From positions 124,001 to 188,000 of the forward strand of contig CAVZRJ010000004.1 of NCBI GenBank assembly GCA_963777665.1: a DNA stretch of 64,000 nucleotides, read 5' to 3'. Below the pieces are notes generated by a model, which saw only the letters and a program-made list of their open reading frames with translations, made no database searches and was not told where the DNA came from. Origin of the DNA: Bog-756 sp963777665 (GTDB lineage Bacteria > Actinomycetota > Acidimicrobiia > Acidimicrobiales > RAAP-2). The position numbers and the translations under genes are program-made. This document shows, piece after piece, positions 34,943 through 43,482 of this stretch (positions within the stretch are counted from its first letter, which is position 1; every line of letters starts with the position of its first letter).

Positions 34943-35862
34943 GCGCACTCCAGGGAAAGACGGCGCTCATTACGGGTGCCAACGTCGGGATCGGTAAGGA
35001 GGTAGCCCGGCAGTTGGCATTACGTCCCGAGTTCGCGCAGATCTACCTTGCGTGCCGGAACCAAGATCGAGCAACAACGGCAAAGGCCGATCTCGAAGCC
35101 GTGACCGGCCGAGACATCTTTGACATCATTCTCATGGACGTCACCGATCTTGGTTCGGTTCGCGCTGGCCTAGCGGCCGTCAGCGGATCCCTCGACGCGC
35201 TGGTCATGAACGCTGGCATAATCGGCAACGAGGCCCTGATGGAATTGACCGCTGACGGGGCAACCAAACTGTTTGCAACGAACGTTCTCGGTCACGCCGT
35301 TCTCCTCGAAGGACTCCTGACCCAGAACCGACTTAGCGAGGTAGCGGTGTTCGCCGCAAGTGAAGCAGCAAGAGGAATTCCGAAGTTGGGGTTCAAACGG
35401 CCAACCTTCGTCTCAACCTCGACCGATGAACTCACTACTGTCATCGACGGCAGTTACTTCGCTGACAGAAAATACGATCAGAACCTCGCCTTCGGTCAGG
35501 TCAAGTACATCGGGGCCTTGTGGATGGCCCACCTGGCGCGCCAATACTCTGACCTCCGCTTCATCACTGTGAGCCCCGGCAACACCACGGGCACCGAAGC
35601 CGCCGCCGGCGCGGCACCACCGCTACGCTTTGCGGCCAAACACATCATGCCCCGCCTCGGTATTTCCCACGAACTTGGCGTGGGCTCGAAGCGACTCGTT
35701 GACGGTGTCACCGACCCGAGGCTTTCGAGTGGCGTGTTCTACGCCAGCGCAGCCGGCAAGTTGAAGGGTCCCATGGTCGACCAATCGGACATCTTCCCTG
35801 ATTTGGCCAACCCGTCCCATCAGGACCACGCCAGCGAGGCAATCCACCGCTTCATCACCTAG
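34939..35862 (+). CDS. short-chain dehydrogenase/reductase, protochlorophyllide-reductase-like
   Basis: 307 residues. TGANVGIGKEVARQLAL is the Rossmann glycine motif, ALVMNAGIIGNEALMEL the NAG motif. The long insert before the helix GQVKYIGALWMAHLARQY, and VSPGNTTGTEAAAG, resemble the extended SDRs of the protochlorophyllide reductase/retinol dehydrogenase type. The expected YxxSK reads FGQVKYIG here, with the catalytic tyrosine not in its usual place. Coupled to the DUF1330 gene and last in the operon. Confidence 0.8.
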   Translation: MSALQGKTALITGANVGIGKEVARQLALRPEFAQIYLACRNQDRATTAKADLEAVTGRDIFDIILMDVTDLGSVRAGLAAVSGSLDALVMNAGIIGNEALMELTADGATKLFATNVLGHAVLLEGLLTQNRLSEVAVFAASEAARGIPKLGFKRPTFVSTSTDELTTVIDGSYFADRKYDQNLAFGQVKYIGALWMAHLARQYSDLRFITVSPGNTTGTEAAAGAAPPLRFAAKHIMPRLGISHELGVGSKRLVDGVTDPRLSSGVFYASAAGKLKGPMVDQSDIFPDLANPSHQDHASEAIHRFIT

Positions 35863-36320
35863 TGAAGCTTGCGCAATCTAACTCCTTGCCGCGGGCCTGC
35901 TATCCCCCTCCAGGTTCAGGACGTCGGGTCTGCTGCACGTTCTGGTGACGCGTTGGAATGAGCCGCACGGGCTGTCCGCACCGACGGGAACATCATGGAT
36001 TCGGTCAACGCGCTGCTGCGACTGAGGCGTGGGCCATCCTCAACCGCCATCCCCTCGGTCCAGAGGTTCATCAGCAATCAGTTACCCCATGTCTCGTGAG
36101 CAAGCTACGAAAACCCGCCCTCAGGCCGTGAACCTGTAGCTCAGTGCCTCGATAAGCCTATGATCGTCCGGTTAGCTGGGGCGGTCACCTACGAGTGCAT
36201 TGACGCCTTTGGGGTGCTCCCTGCATCAAGCGAGTCTTCAGCTGAGTCTGAGACGTAGCGACGAGCAATCGGCCCTCTTGGGGAGCACCTCGAGGGGTCG
36301 CGTGCCGCACAATTGGCGGG
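35863..36320. other. 458-base stretch without a gene
   Basis: No frame here has a ribosome site or family resemblance, and no tRNA or repeat copy was found. Bases 36120-36170 contain a short GTAGCTCAGTGCC string that recalls a D arm but no cloverleaf can be drawn. Confidence 0.4.
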
Positions 36321-36563
36321 CTATTCGACGGCGTCGATCGGTTGGCCGTGGACAAGGGTGCGCCAGGCAACGGCCGGTGCGCCCTTCCATCCCTCGCTCC
36401 TGACTGCCTGGGCGAATTCCGAGCCCGCAAGGGCGAGTCCGGCAATGCCGAGGAGAATCTCGAAGGTCCATGCGGCAGTGAGCCACACACCGGTGAGGCC
36501 AAGAATCAGCCCGTAGGGCACCCACGACAAGATCCACATTGTGATTCCCAGGCGCAGCTTCAC
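36321..36563 (-). CDS. small membrane protein, 80 aa
   Basis: GTG start at 36563. Two hydrophobic helices (MWILSWVPYGLILGLTGVWL and FEILLGIAGLALAGSEFA) followed by a soluble amphipathic tail (GWKGAPAVAWRTLVHGQP). Codon bias looks normal. No family known. Divergent from the DUF2252 gene. Confidence 0.5.
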   Translation of the reverse strand: MKLRLGITMWILSWVPYGLILGLTGVWLTAAWTFEILLGIAGLALAGSEFAQAVRSEGWKGAPAVAWRTLVHGQPIDAVE

Positions 36564-38055
36564 CCGATGATCCTGGCAGATCCATTAGTCGGGGCATCGC
36601 ACGGCTGGCGCCTCCACTCCCCCGCAATCCCGGCGAGCGGCCATGATGAGGCGACAGACGTTTCGCCAGGCAATCAGAGAGCAGGCATCCATGTCGGATT
36701 CAACGAATGAGCCGGAGCTCGCTGTACGAGCCGTCCAACATCTGACGGCCGATGATCGTGTCCGACTCGGCAAAGAGGCGCGTGCACGTTCCCCGCGCTC
36801 TTCGCAGGCCGAGTACCACCCTGCCGCCGAACGACCGGATCCGGTTACTCTCTGCTCGAACGCCAGACCACCAGTCGAGTACCTGAGCTCGTCCCGATTC
36901 GCTACGGACGGATGTTGGTCTCCCCCTCACCTTCTTCCGGGGTGCCGCGCTGGTCATGGCTTCTGACCTGGCCTCCACTCCTGTGTCCGGGCTCCGAGCA
37001 CAGATCTGTGGAGATGCCCACCTCTCCAACTTCGGACTGTTCGCCTCACCGGAGCGGAAGTTGATGTTCGATGTGAATGACTTCGACGAGACCTTGCCGG
37101 GGCCGTGGGAGTGGGATGTGAAGCGACTGGCCGCCAGCGTCGTCATTGCTGCCCGAGACCGGGAGTTCACAGAGAAAGAAGCTCGCACCTCGGCAAACGA
37201 AGTGGGGGCGAGCTATCGCCGACAGATGGCTCGACTGGCCGGGCTCCCCACACTGGACGGCTGGTACTCCCACATCGACGTTGCTGGCCTACTCGCCGAC
37301 CTCGAGGCGAAGGCCGGCAAGTCGGGGTCCAAGGCTGACAGGTACATGGCGACCCGGACAGCCACTGCCGTCACCAAAGCGCGGACGAGGGATAGCCTCC
37401 AAGCCCTCAGCAAACTCACCACGACCGTCGACGGCAAGCCTCGGATCGTGAGCGATCCGCCGCTCATCGTGCCGACTGAGGAGTTGTTCCCACAAGACGT
37501 GAGCGATGCACTTCGTGATTCGCTCCACCAACTCGTGCGGGGCTACCGGCACAGCCTGCAATCCGATCGACGCCATCTGCTCGAACAGTTCAACCTCGTC
37601 CAGATCGCCCGAAAGGTGGTTGGCGTGGGCAGCGTCGGTACCCGGGCCTGGATCCTGCTCATGGTGGGTCCCCGTCCGAATGACGTCCTCTTCCTGCAAG
37701 CTAAGGGCTCACCGATCGTCTGATTGCGCAATCGTGTAGTTCCAGTCGCCATGGAACTTGTGGAGCGTCAACGGCACCGCGGCCAGATCGGCGGCGCTGA
37801 CTTTGGTGCCGGTCTCGTAGTAGTTGAGGTCTTCCTCGGCCCGGATCTTGAGTCCCTTGGTCGTCGTGGTGTTCGAGATCAGCTCGACGATGGTTCGATA
37901 CGAGACAAGAGGACGGCCGCGCCAGTTCATCGAGATGAAGCTGAACATGCGGTGCTCGATCTGGGGTGAAATGCGTAAGTTGCGGGCCGAGTGTGGGCGC
38001 GCACAAGCGGGTCGGGGCAGAGCCCCGACACTGCAACGATGAGAGAGGTCTGTGC

Positions 38056-39282
38056 CTATGCAGCGATCGTGACGGTGAATCCGAGGTCTTCGAGTTGAGC
38101 GACGAGACGCCGGGATTGGCGCGCAGGGTCATGGCGTCGCTGGAAGTAGTCGTCGCCGAGATCTGCGAATACCTCGCCGGTGCTCAGTAGGTGCCAGATG
38201 AGATCGATGAGGCTGTGGGCGACGGCCACTGCCGCTTTGTTCGGGCCACGGCGACGCGCGATCTGACGATATTGGGCGCCAAAGTAGCTGCCCTTGGTTC
38301 GTGCTGCAGCCCTTGCTGCTTGGATAAGAGCGCGCCGGAGCCACTGATTGCCCTGGGTGGTTCCGACCCGTCGACGTTTGCCAGCCGACTCGTGGTTGCC
38401 GGGGCAGAGACCAGCCCAGGAGGCCAAATCACCGGGAGTTGGGAACCGTCCCATGTCCGCACCAGTTTCAGCGACAATCACGTCGATGGTGGATCGCTCG
38501 AAGCCGGGAACAGGAAGAAGCAGGTTGTACACCGGTTCGAACGATGCCGTGCGGGTGTTGATCTCCGACGTGAGAGTAGCGATCGTCTCGTCGAGAAAGT
38601 CGAGATGACTGAGGATGCGCCCAGCTGCGACCGCGTGGTGAGCCCCAAAGTGACCGGTGAGAGCATCGGTGAGCTCCGAGATCTTTGGTCGCATCTTGCC
38701 CTTGGCCAATTCAGCCAGGACAGCGCCATCGTTCTCGCCGGCTATGAGCCCTTCGATCATCGCCCTCCCCGATTGGGTAAGCACCTTCGATGCCACCGAG
38801 GTCAGCTTGATCCCTGCATCTTGGAGCACCTTCTCGAGTCGCTGGATCTCGGACACTCTGGCGTCGATCTGGGTCTTGCGATACCGGGTCAGTTCGCGCA
38901 ACTCGCGGATCGGTGGAGGCGGCACGAAGTTCGGACGGACCATGCCATGAGCGGCTACATCCGCCAACCATTCGGCATCTGAGAGATCCGTCTTGCGGCC
39001 AGGCACCTTCTTGACATGGGCCGCGTTGCACAGCCACAGCTCGAAGTGGTCCTCCAACGCATAGAACACCGGCTTCCAGTACACGCCGGTGGCCTCCATG
39101 GCCACCAGCTGGACGCCTCGATCAGCAAGCCAACGGGCAAGGACTTCTAAGCCCGCGGTCGTAGTCGCGAAGCGGTCCTTCTCGCGGACAACGCCGCCTC
39201 TTGGGCCAAGTTGACGGAAGCAGGCCGTGACGCTGTCACGGTGCACGTCCAGTCCGGCCACTTGGTCATGGATCTGTTCCAC
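38056..39282 (-). CDS. IS110-family transposase, intact
   Basis: 408 residues. The N-terminal RuvC-like domain has GLDVHRDSVTACFRQLG (first Asp), LVAMEATGVYWKPVFYALED (Glu) and GRKTDLSDAEWLADVAAHG (Asp pair): the DEDD site. The C-terminal transposase_20 domain has PVPGFERSTIDVIVAETGAD, GDLASWAGLCPGNHESAGKR and GNQWLRRALIQAARAAARTK, with the catalytic serine region. It moves DNA by an RNA-guided recombination mechanism established for IS621. The only intact IS110 enzyme in the window. Confidence 0.95.
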   Translation of the reverse strand: MEQIHDQVAGLDVHRDSVTACFRQLGPRGGVVREKDRFATTTAGLEVLARWLADRGVQLVAMEATGVYWKPVFYALEDHFELWLCNAAHVKKVPGRKTDLSDAEWLADVAAHGMVRPNFVPPPPIRELRELTRYRKTQIDARVSEIQRLEKVLQDAGIKLTSVASKVLTQSGRAMIEGLIAGENDGAVLAELAKGKMRPKISELTDALTGHFGAHHAVAAGRILSHLDFLDETIATLTSEINTRTASFEPVYNLLLPVPGFERSTIDVIVAETGADMGRFPTPGDLASWAGLCPGNHESAGKRRRVGTTQGNQWLRRALIQAARAAARTKGSYFGAQYRQIARRRGPNKAAVAVAHSLIDLIWHLLSTGEVFADLGDDYFQRRHDPARQSRRLVAQLEDLGFTVTIAA

Positions 39283-39502
39283 TGGTTTCCTCCTCCACTT
39301 GAGTCATTGGTGACCCGCCAGGGAGGGACCTTGGTAAGAACCGAATCTGGGGTTCGTGCTCGCGGCGACAATCCCAGGTCCCGCGGCCCTGCACCAGACT
39401 TGTTGCGGACTCTTTAGCGTTCCAGTATCGAGACGGTGACCGCGCCTGGCGAGCCACCAACAGCATTTCATTGCTCCGGGGTGGGCGCCTCGGTCATGCC
39501 GA
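39283..39502 (-). ncRNA. candidate IS110 bridge RNA (element 2)
   Basis: On the transposase strand this segment contains ACCCCAG (plus 39347-39353), identical to the element's own far end (plus 37961-37967 read as CTGGGGT), at about 150 bases from the 5' end, the same place as the donor guide of element 1. A stem (GCGG/CCGC plus CACC/GGTG; plus 39383-39395 with 39435-39443) encloses an internal loop holding CTCGAT and AACAAG, which match the two flanks of the insertion site. TGGAAC nearby is an alternative left guide, so the target register is uncertain. Confidence 0.42.
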
Positions 39503-40269
39503 CTTGTTCCATTTCGACGTTCCCGGTGGGTAGTGGCAGACGGTGATCTCGAGGCCGGTCTCGGCTGCGAGCTTGGCCAGCTCGACCTTCCAGAGCTTGA
39601 CCCGGTAGCCGTTCGACCCGCCGGCATCCGCGGTGACGAGCAACCTGGTGGCCTCGGGGAACCGGGGGCGTCCCATCGAGTACCACCAGCGGCGGATGGC
39701 CTCGACCGCGAAGGCGGCCGTGTCGGCGGTGTCACCGACCGAGACCCAGCCCTCGTCGTTGGCCAGGTCATAGACCCCGTAGGGGACGGCCCGGCCCAGT
39801 TCCTTGTCGACGAAGTCATGGGTCTTGGTCCGAGTGGGCTCGCCGACGGGATGGAGGTCTCGCCCGCCATTGGAGAACTCGCCCACCAGTTCCTTCTTCT
39901 TGGTGTCGACGCTGATCACTGGCTGGCCCGCCTTCATGAAGCGGTCCACCTCTTTGTTCAGGTAGTTGAACTGGGCGTCGCGGTCGGGGTGGGCGGTCCC
40001 CTCCTTCTGCTTGGAGGGGGCCTGGAGGGAGTAGCCGAGACCCTTGAGGATCCGCCCGACGGTGTCGTCGGTGATCTTGAAGCCCTGGCGCACCAGCTCG
40101 GTGGCCAGCTTGCCCGTCGACTTGGACGTCCATCGCATGTACGACATCGGGTTGCCCCGGGTCTCGGGGTGGACCAGCTCGTCGAGGGCCTCGAGCAGGC
40201 CGGGCTGCTTGTCCTCTGACTTGATGTCGCCACCGCCGGGTACGCGTTGACGATCAGAAGGCTCAATGC

Positions 40270-41784
40270 GGCTCCTCGCTAGATCGTGTGGATTTGGGGC
40301 AGGGGCAGTTTCCCGGCGATGAGGTAGATGATGGTGATCATCTTGGCCTTGGAGCGGTAGCCACGAGCCCTGCGTTTGGCCGCCTGGACGAGCGAGTTCG
40401 TTCCCTCCAACAGCCCGTTGCTGAGCCGGCACTGCTGCCAGGCGATGATGCCGTCCCAGTGGGCCTCGACCGTGGCGACGAACTCCTTGACCGGCTCCAG
40501 CCGTGAGCGTTTGGCCCCGTAGCACCAGCGCCTCAGGTACGTCTCGGCCTCTTCGGCACTCGCCTTGTTGTAGAACTCGTTGAAGTCGTCGCGCCAACGG
40601 GCCGCCCGTGCGGTCTTGAGCTGCATCGAGGGGCGTGTGAGCCACGTGAGCTTCTCGCGTTGCCTGGAGGTGAGGTTGGCTTCGTTCTTCAGCCAGACGT
40701 AGCGGGATCGCTTGAGCTCGGGACGGATCTTCGACTCGGCACGCCGCACTTCGTCGACCGCCTCGTTGGCCTTGGCCACCACGTGGTAGCGGTCGAAGAC
40801 GATCTGGGGGCTGTGCAGTTCTGCTGACGCCTCTGTCGCCTCGACTGACACTTGACCAGCTGGGTCGGCCATGACATCCACCGCAGGGGCACTGGTGGTC
40901 AGCTCGACTGCCTCGACTGCGGTGCCTGCCTCCTCTTGTGTTCCCTCCTCTGGCGGCTTCTGGCTCAGGTACTCGCCGATGCCACTGATAAAGGCAGGGC
41001 TCATGTCACAGCACACCTGTTCCACCTGGGTCTTTGGTGCTCCTCCGTGGTCGGCCAGGTCCTCGGCGAAGGCCTTGACCGTGTCAGCGTCCCGGCCAGG
41101 GGTGGCGAACATCACCCTGCGTGCCTCCAGGTCCATGAAGAGCGACACGTAGTCCTGACCGCGCCGGGCCGAGGTCTCGTCACAGCCGACCTTGGTCACG
41201 CCGGAGAAGTCGAGGCCGGCCCGGGTGACGTTGACGTGGTGCTCGATCACCCGCCAGATGCGGGTGTCGTGCTCGCGAGCCATCGCCGCCAGCGGGGCGA
41301 CCGGCATCTGCTTGGCGAAGGTCAGCATCGCCACCTCCATCAAGAGCGTGAACCCGCTACCAGGCCGGGCCCAGGGAACCGCAACCAGGTGGACACCGTG
41401 GGTGGTGCAGTCCACTCTCGGCACCCGGGCGACGAGGAACGCCTGGTGCTCGAAGAAGTCCAGATGTCGCCAACGCTTCTCTGCCGCGTCGTGCACCGGA
41501 CACGCTGACTCCCGACAGCCCTCGATGGAACAGGCGAACCGTGATCCACGCGGGAAGTCCAATCCGATCTCGAGTTTCCCGATCACTTCGTCGAACTCCA
41601 CCGACGTCACCTGCCACGGTGGTGCCATCCCCAAAGCGGCCCCGAACATCGCGAACAGGCTCGGATCATTCATCAGGCTCGACTCCCTATCGACCAGCCC
41701 GACCACAGTGCCGGGATCAGATCACAGGGTGCCAGCAGTCAGGGGGGATCAGGGGGACCTACCCACACGATCTAGCGAGGAGCC
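40270..41784 (-). mobile_element. ISL3-family insertion sequence, complete
   Basis: 1,515 bp. Perfect 22-bp terminal inverted repeats begin GGCTCCTCGCTAGATCGTGT at 40270 and end with the complement at 41784. The 8-bp target duplication CTCAATGC flanks it at 40262-40269 and 41785-41792. Eight bases is normal for ISL3. It interrupts the ISAzo13 transposase. Confidence 0.97.
40279..41673 (-). CDS. ISL3-family transposase
   Basis: Start taken at ATG 41673 (464 residues). N-terminal zinc-binding head CSIEGCRESACPVHD with a further WRHLDFFEHQAFLVARVPRV, then VTKVGCDETSARRGQDYVSL and VCCDMSPAFISGIGEYLSQ, VFDRYHVVAKANEAVDEVRR and the final LSNGLLEGTNSLVQAAKRRA: the DDE blocks of DDE_Tnp_ISL3. An acidic insert of about 55 residues (EEGTQEEAGTAVEAVELTTS) sits between the second and third blocks. 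The frame is intact to within nine bases of the IR, so the element may be active. Confidence 0.95.
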   Translation of the reverse strand: MNDPSLFAMFGAALGMAPPWQVTSVEFDEVIGKLEIGLDFPRGSRFACSIEGCRESACPVHDAAEKRWRHLDFFEHQAFLVARVPRVDCTTHGVHLVAVPWARPGSGFTLLMEVAMLTFAKQMPVAPLAAMAREHDTRIWRVIEHHVNVTRAGLDFSGVTKVGCDETSARRGQDYVSLFMDLEARRVMFATPGRDADTVKAFAEDLADHGGAPKTQVEQVCCDMSPAFISGIGEYLSQKPPEEGTQEEAGTAVEAVELTTSAPAVDVMADPAGQVSVEATEASAELHSPQIVFDRYHVVAKANEAVDEVRRAESKIRPELKRSRYVWLKNEANLTSRQREKLTWLTRPSMQLKTARAARWRDDFNEFYNKASAEEAETYLRRWCYGAKRSRLEPVKEFVATVEAHWDGIIAWQQCRLSNGLLEGTNSLVQAAKRRARGYRSKAKMITIIYLIAGKLPLPQIHTI

Positions 41785-42565
41785 CTCAATGCCCTCGGCC
41801 ACCTCGTGCTCAGCCTTGATCACCGTGTTGCGGCTCATGCCTGACGTCTCGGCAACCGCGCTCTTGCCACCGCGCCCGAGCGCCTCGGACATCGCGCCGG
41901 CCACCACACGGCGCTGCAGCTCGTTCAGATGGGGCAGGACCACCTCGAAGAATCGCGCGAGCTCATCTCGACTGGCCTCCACCCGGCCATCCTATATCGC
42001 GCGTACTAACTATCGGAGGACCCTAAGGAGGCGCAGGCATCAGTCCTCGAGGAGTTCGTCGGCAAGAGCGGCTATGCCAACCACGGGGCCAGGGTGGTGG
42101 CCGGTCAGCACCTGATGCAGGCGGCCAGCGACATCTTCCTCGGTTGGCAGAAGGTGAACGGACACGACGGCGTCGCCCGGGACTTCTACCTTCGTCAACT
42201 CCGGGACTGGAAGGGCAGCTACGACGTCGAGAGCGCCATTCCGAAGGGATTCGCCGTGTACGCGGGAGTCTGCGCCCAGGCACTGGCACGGGCCCATGCC
42301 CGCTCTGGCGATCGGATCGCCATCGCCAGCTACCTCGGGTCCGGCCCCAGCTTCGACCGGGCAATCGCCGAGTTCGCCATCACCTACGCCGGCCAGAACG
42401 AACGTGACTTTGAGGCGCTCCAATATGCTGCAGCGACCGGCCGGATCCAGGTCGAATCCGGTCTGTAACCGACTACGTGGCCACCGCTGGCGCGAACCCG
42501 ACTGCCCGTGGCCGCCCAGGTGGCGATCCGCGCCATGTGGCGCCCGTCGGGACAGACTCCACGCC

Positions 42566-43408
42566 ATGGGTCCTGCGTCAGGAATCGCCGCCATAGCGGG
42601 ACAACCCCGTTCCGATCACGACGCCTCGGTGTTGGCGACGTTCGACCGCTACATGCGGATCCCCATCGTCCTGGCCGCGATTCTCCCGCTCGTCGTCGTT
42701 CCCGAGTCCGGTGGTCTGGTCGGTGTCCTGGTCGGAATCATTTCGTGGCTCGTATTCCTTGTCGACTACATCGTGTACGAGCGACGCCTGGTCACGTACA
42801 CGAGCACCTGGTTGGGGCGGTTCGATCTCGTAGTGGTGGTGCTGACCGCTCCGTGGTACCTGCTTCCGGGAGCCCAGGCCGGGAGCTTCGTCGTGATCCT
42901 TCGCCTGGCCCGGCTGGCCCGGGTCCTGATGGCATCGAAAGGGGCGAAGCGGCTCCTGGCGCGCTTGGGCCGGGTGGGACTCGTGGCTCTCGGAGTTCTA
43001 GTTGTCTGCTCGGGAATCGCCTTCCACGCAGAGCATGCAACGAACCCTGAGTTCGCCTCGTTCGGCGATTCGCTTTGGTGGGGCATCGTGACGCTCACCA
43101 CCGTCGGCTACGGCGACATCGTCCCCAGGACCCCTGTCGGTCGCTGGGCCGCGGTGTGCATCATGTTGACCGGAGTCGCCGTCATCGGCGTGCTTGCCGG
43201 GTCGTTGGCCAGCTTCTTCCGGCTCGATGGATCGACCGACAGTGATTCGACAGCGAAAGCTGAGTCAGCGGATGGGTCAGATCCGACGTCGGATGTGCCA
43301 ACACCCGAGGCTCTGGCACAGGAGATGGCACGACTCCGGATCCAGATGGAGCACCTCACGGTCCTCCTTGCTGGGCAGAACACGCCAGAGCCACCACAGA
43401 GTCCTTGA
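42566..43408 (+). CDS. voltage-gated-type potassium channel
   Basis: 280 residues from ATG 42566. Hydrophobic helices at about 27-48, 52-70, 82-100 and 136-153 (with arginine-rich LRLARLARVLMASKGAKRL between) form a voltage-sensor-like part. The pore loop WWGIVTLTTVGYGDIVP has the K+ filter TVGYGD, followed by the last helix (AAVCIMLTGVAVIGVLAGSL). A cytoplasmic tail ends in a short coiled coil (LAQEMARLRIQMEHLTVLLA), probably for tetramer assembly. Confidence 0.92.
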   Translation: MGPASGIAAIAGQPRSDHDASVLATFDRYMRIPIVLAAILPLVVVPESGGLVGVLVGIISWLVFLVDYIVYERRLVTYTSTWLGRFDLVVVVLTAPWYLLPGAQAGSFVVILRLARLARVLMASKGAKRLLARLGRVGLVALGVLVVCSGIAFHAEHATNPEFASFGDSLWWGIVTLTTVGYGDIVPRTPVGRWAAVCIMLTGVAVIGVLAGSLASFFRLDGSTDSDSTAKAESADGSDPTSDVPTPEALAQEMARLRIQMEHLTVLLAGQNTPEPPQSP

Positions 43409-43482
43409 GTGCTGGCCTCCCAGAACCGACCGGGATGCTGTGCCGATGGGGCGAAGGAACGGGCGTCACCTAAGTTCTGGAC

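Larger units (their letters stand above)
37963..39502 (-). mobile_element. IS110-family element 2, inside ISAzo13
   Basis: Inserted between TGGAACAAG and ATCGAGCACC of the ISAzo13 transposase. The dinucleotide CT (plus strand) is shared by both edges (37961-37962 and 39503-39504) and there are no inverted repeats. The transposase is intact and about 220 noncoding bases precede it. Length about 1.54 kb. Confidence 0.85.
37709..41982 (-). pseudogene. ISAzo13 transposase in three pieces
   Basis: Read leftward: piece 1 (41982-41785) gives FFEVVLPHLNELQRRVVAGA and SAVAETSGMSRNTVIKAEHE, an HTH head. Piece 2 (40269-39503) gives DELVHPETRGNPMSYMRWTS, PVISVDTKKKELVGEFSNGG, RLLVTADAGGSNGYRVKLWK and VCHYPPGTSKWNK. 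Piece 3 (37962-37709) gives IEHRMFSFISMNWRGRPL and LTLHKFHGDWNYTI. Joining pieces across the 8-bp duplication and the CT junction restores one continuous frame of about 400 residues with the DDE-type catalytic blocks. Confidence 0.88.
37707..42022 (-). mobile_element. ISAzo13-family element carrying two nested insertions
   Basis: Edges are set by the DUF2252 frame and the CTAAGG direct repeat. The ends are imperfect inverted repeats: the left begins GCTCACCGATCGTCTGATTG, the right end read inward GGTCCTCCGATAGTTAGTAC. Without its passengers the element is about 1.26 kb. It was hit by ISL3 (40270-41784) and IS110 (about 37963-39502). Confidence 0.8.
36691..42468 (+). pseudogene. DUF2252 gene split by an insertion sequence
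   Basis: The 5' part (36691-37706) encodes DUF2252 blocks: a head ending RPDPVTL, then after two frame breaks near 36850 and 36925 RVPELVPIRYGRM, and an intact stretch with GLRAQICGDAHLSNFGLFAS, VNDFDETLPGPWEWDVKRLA and QIARKVVGVGSVGTRAW, ending DVLFLQAK. The 3' part resumes after the IS at 42023: KEAQASVLEEFVG, GARVVAGQHLMQAASDIFLG, RQLRDWKGSYDVES and the tail to TAA 42466-42468. The flanking CTAAGG (37701-37706 and 42023-42028) is the target duplication. The family has a kinase-like fold of unknown substrate. Confidence 0.85.

Noticed and set aside
36120..36175. tRNA-like string GTAGCTCAGTGCC
   Set aside because: No acceptor, anticodon or T arm could be paired around it.
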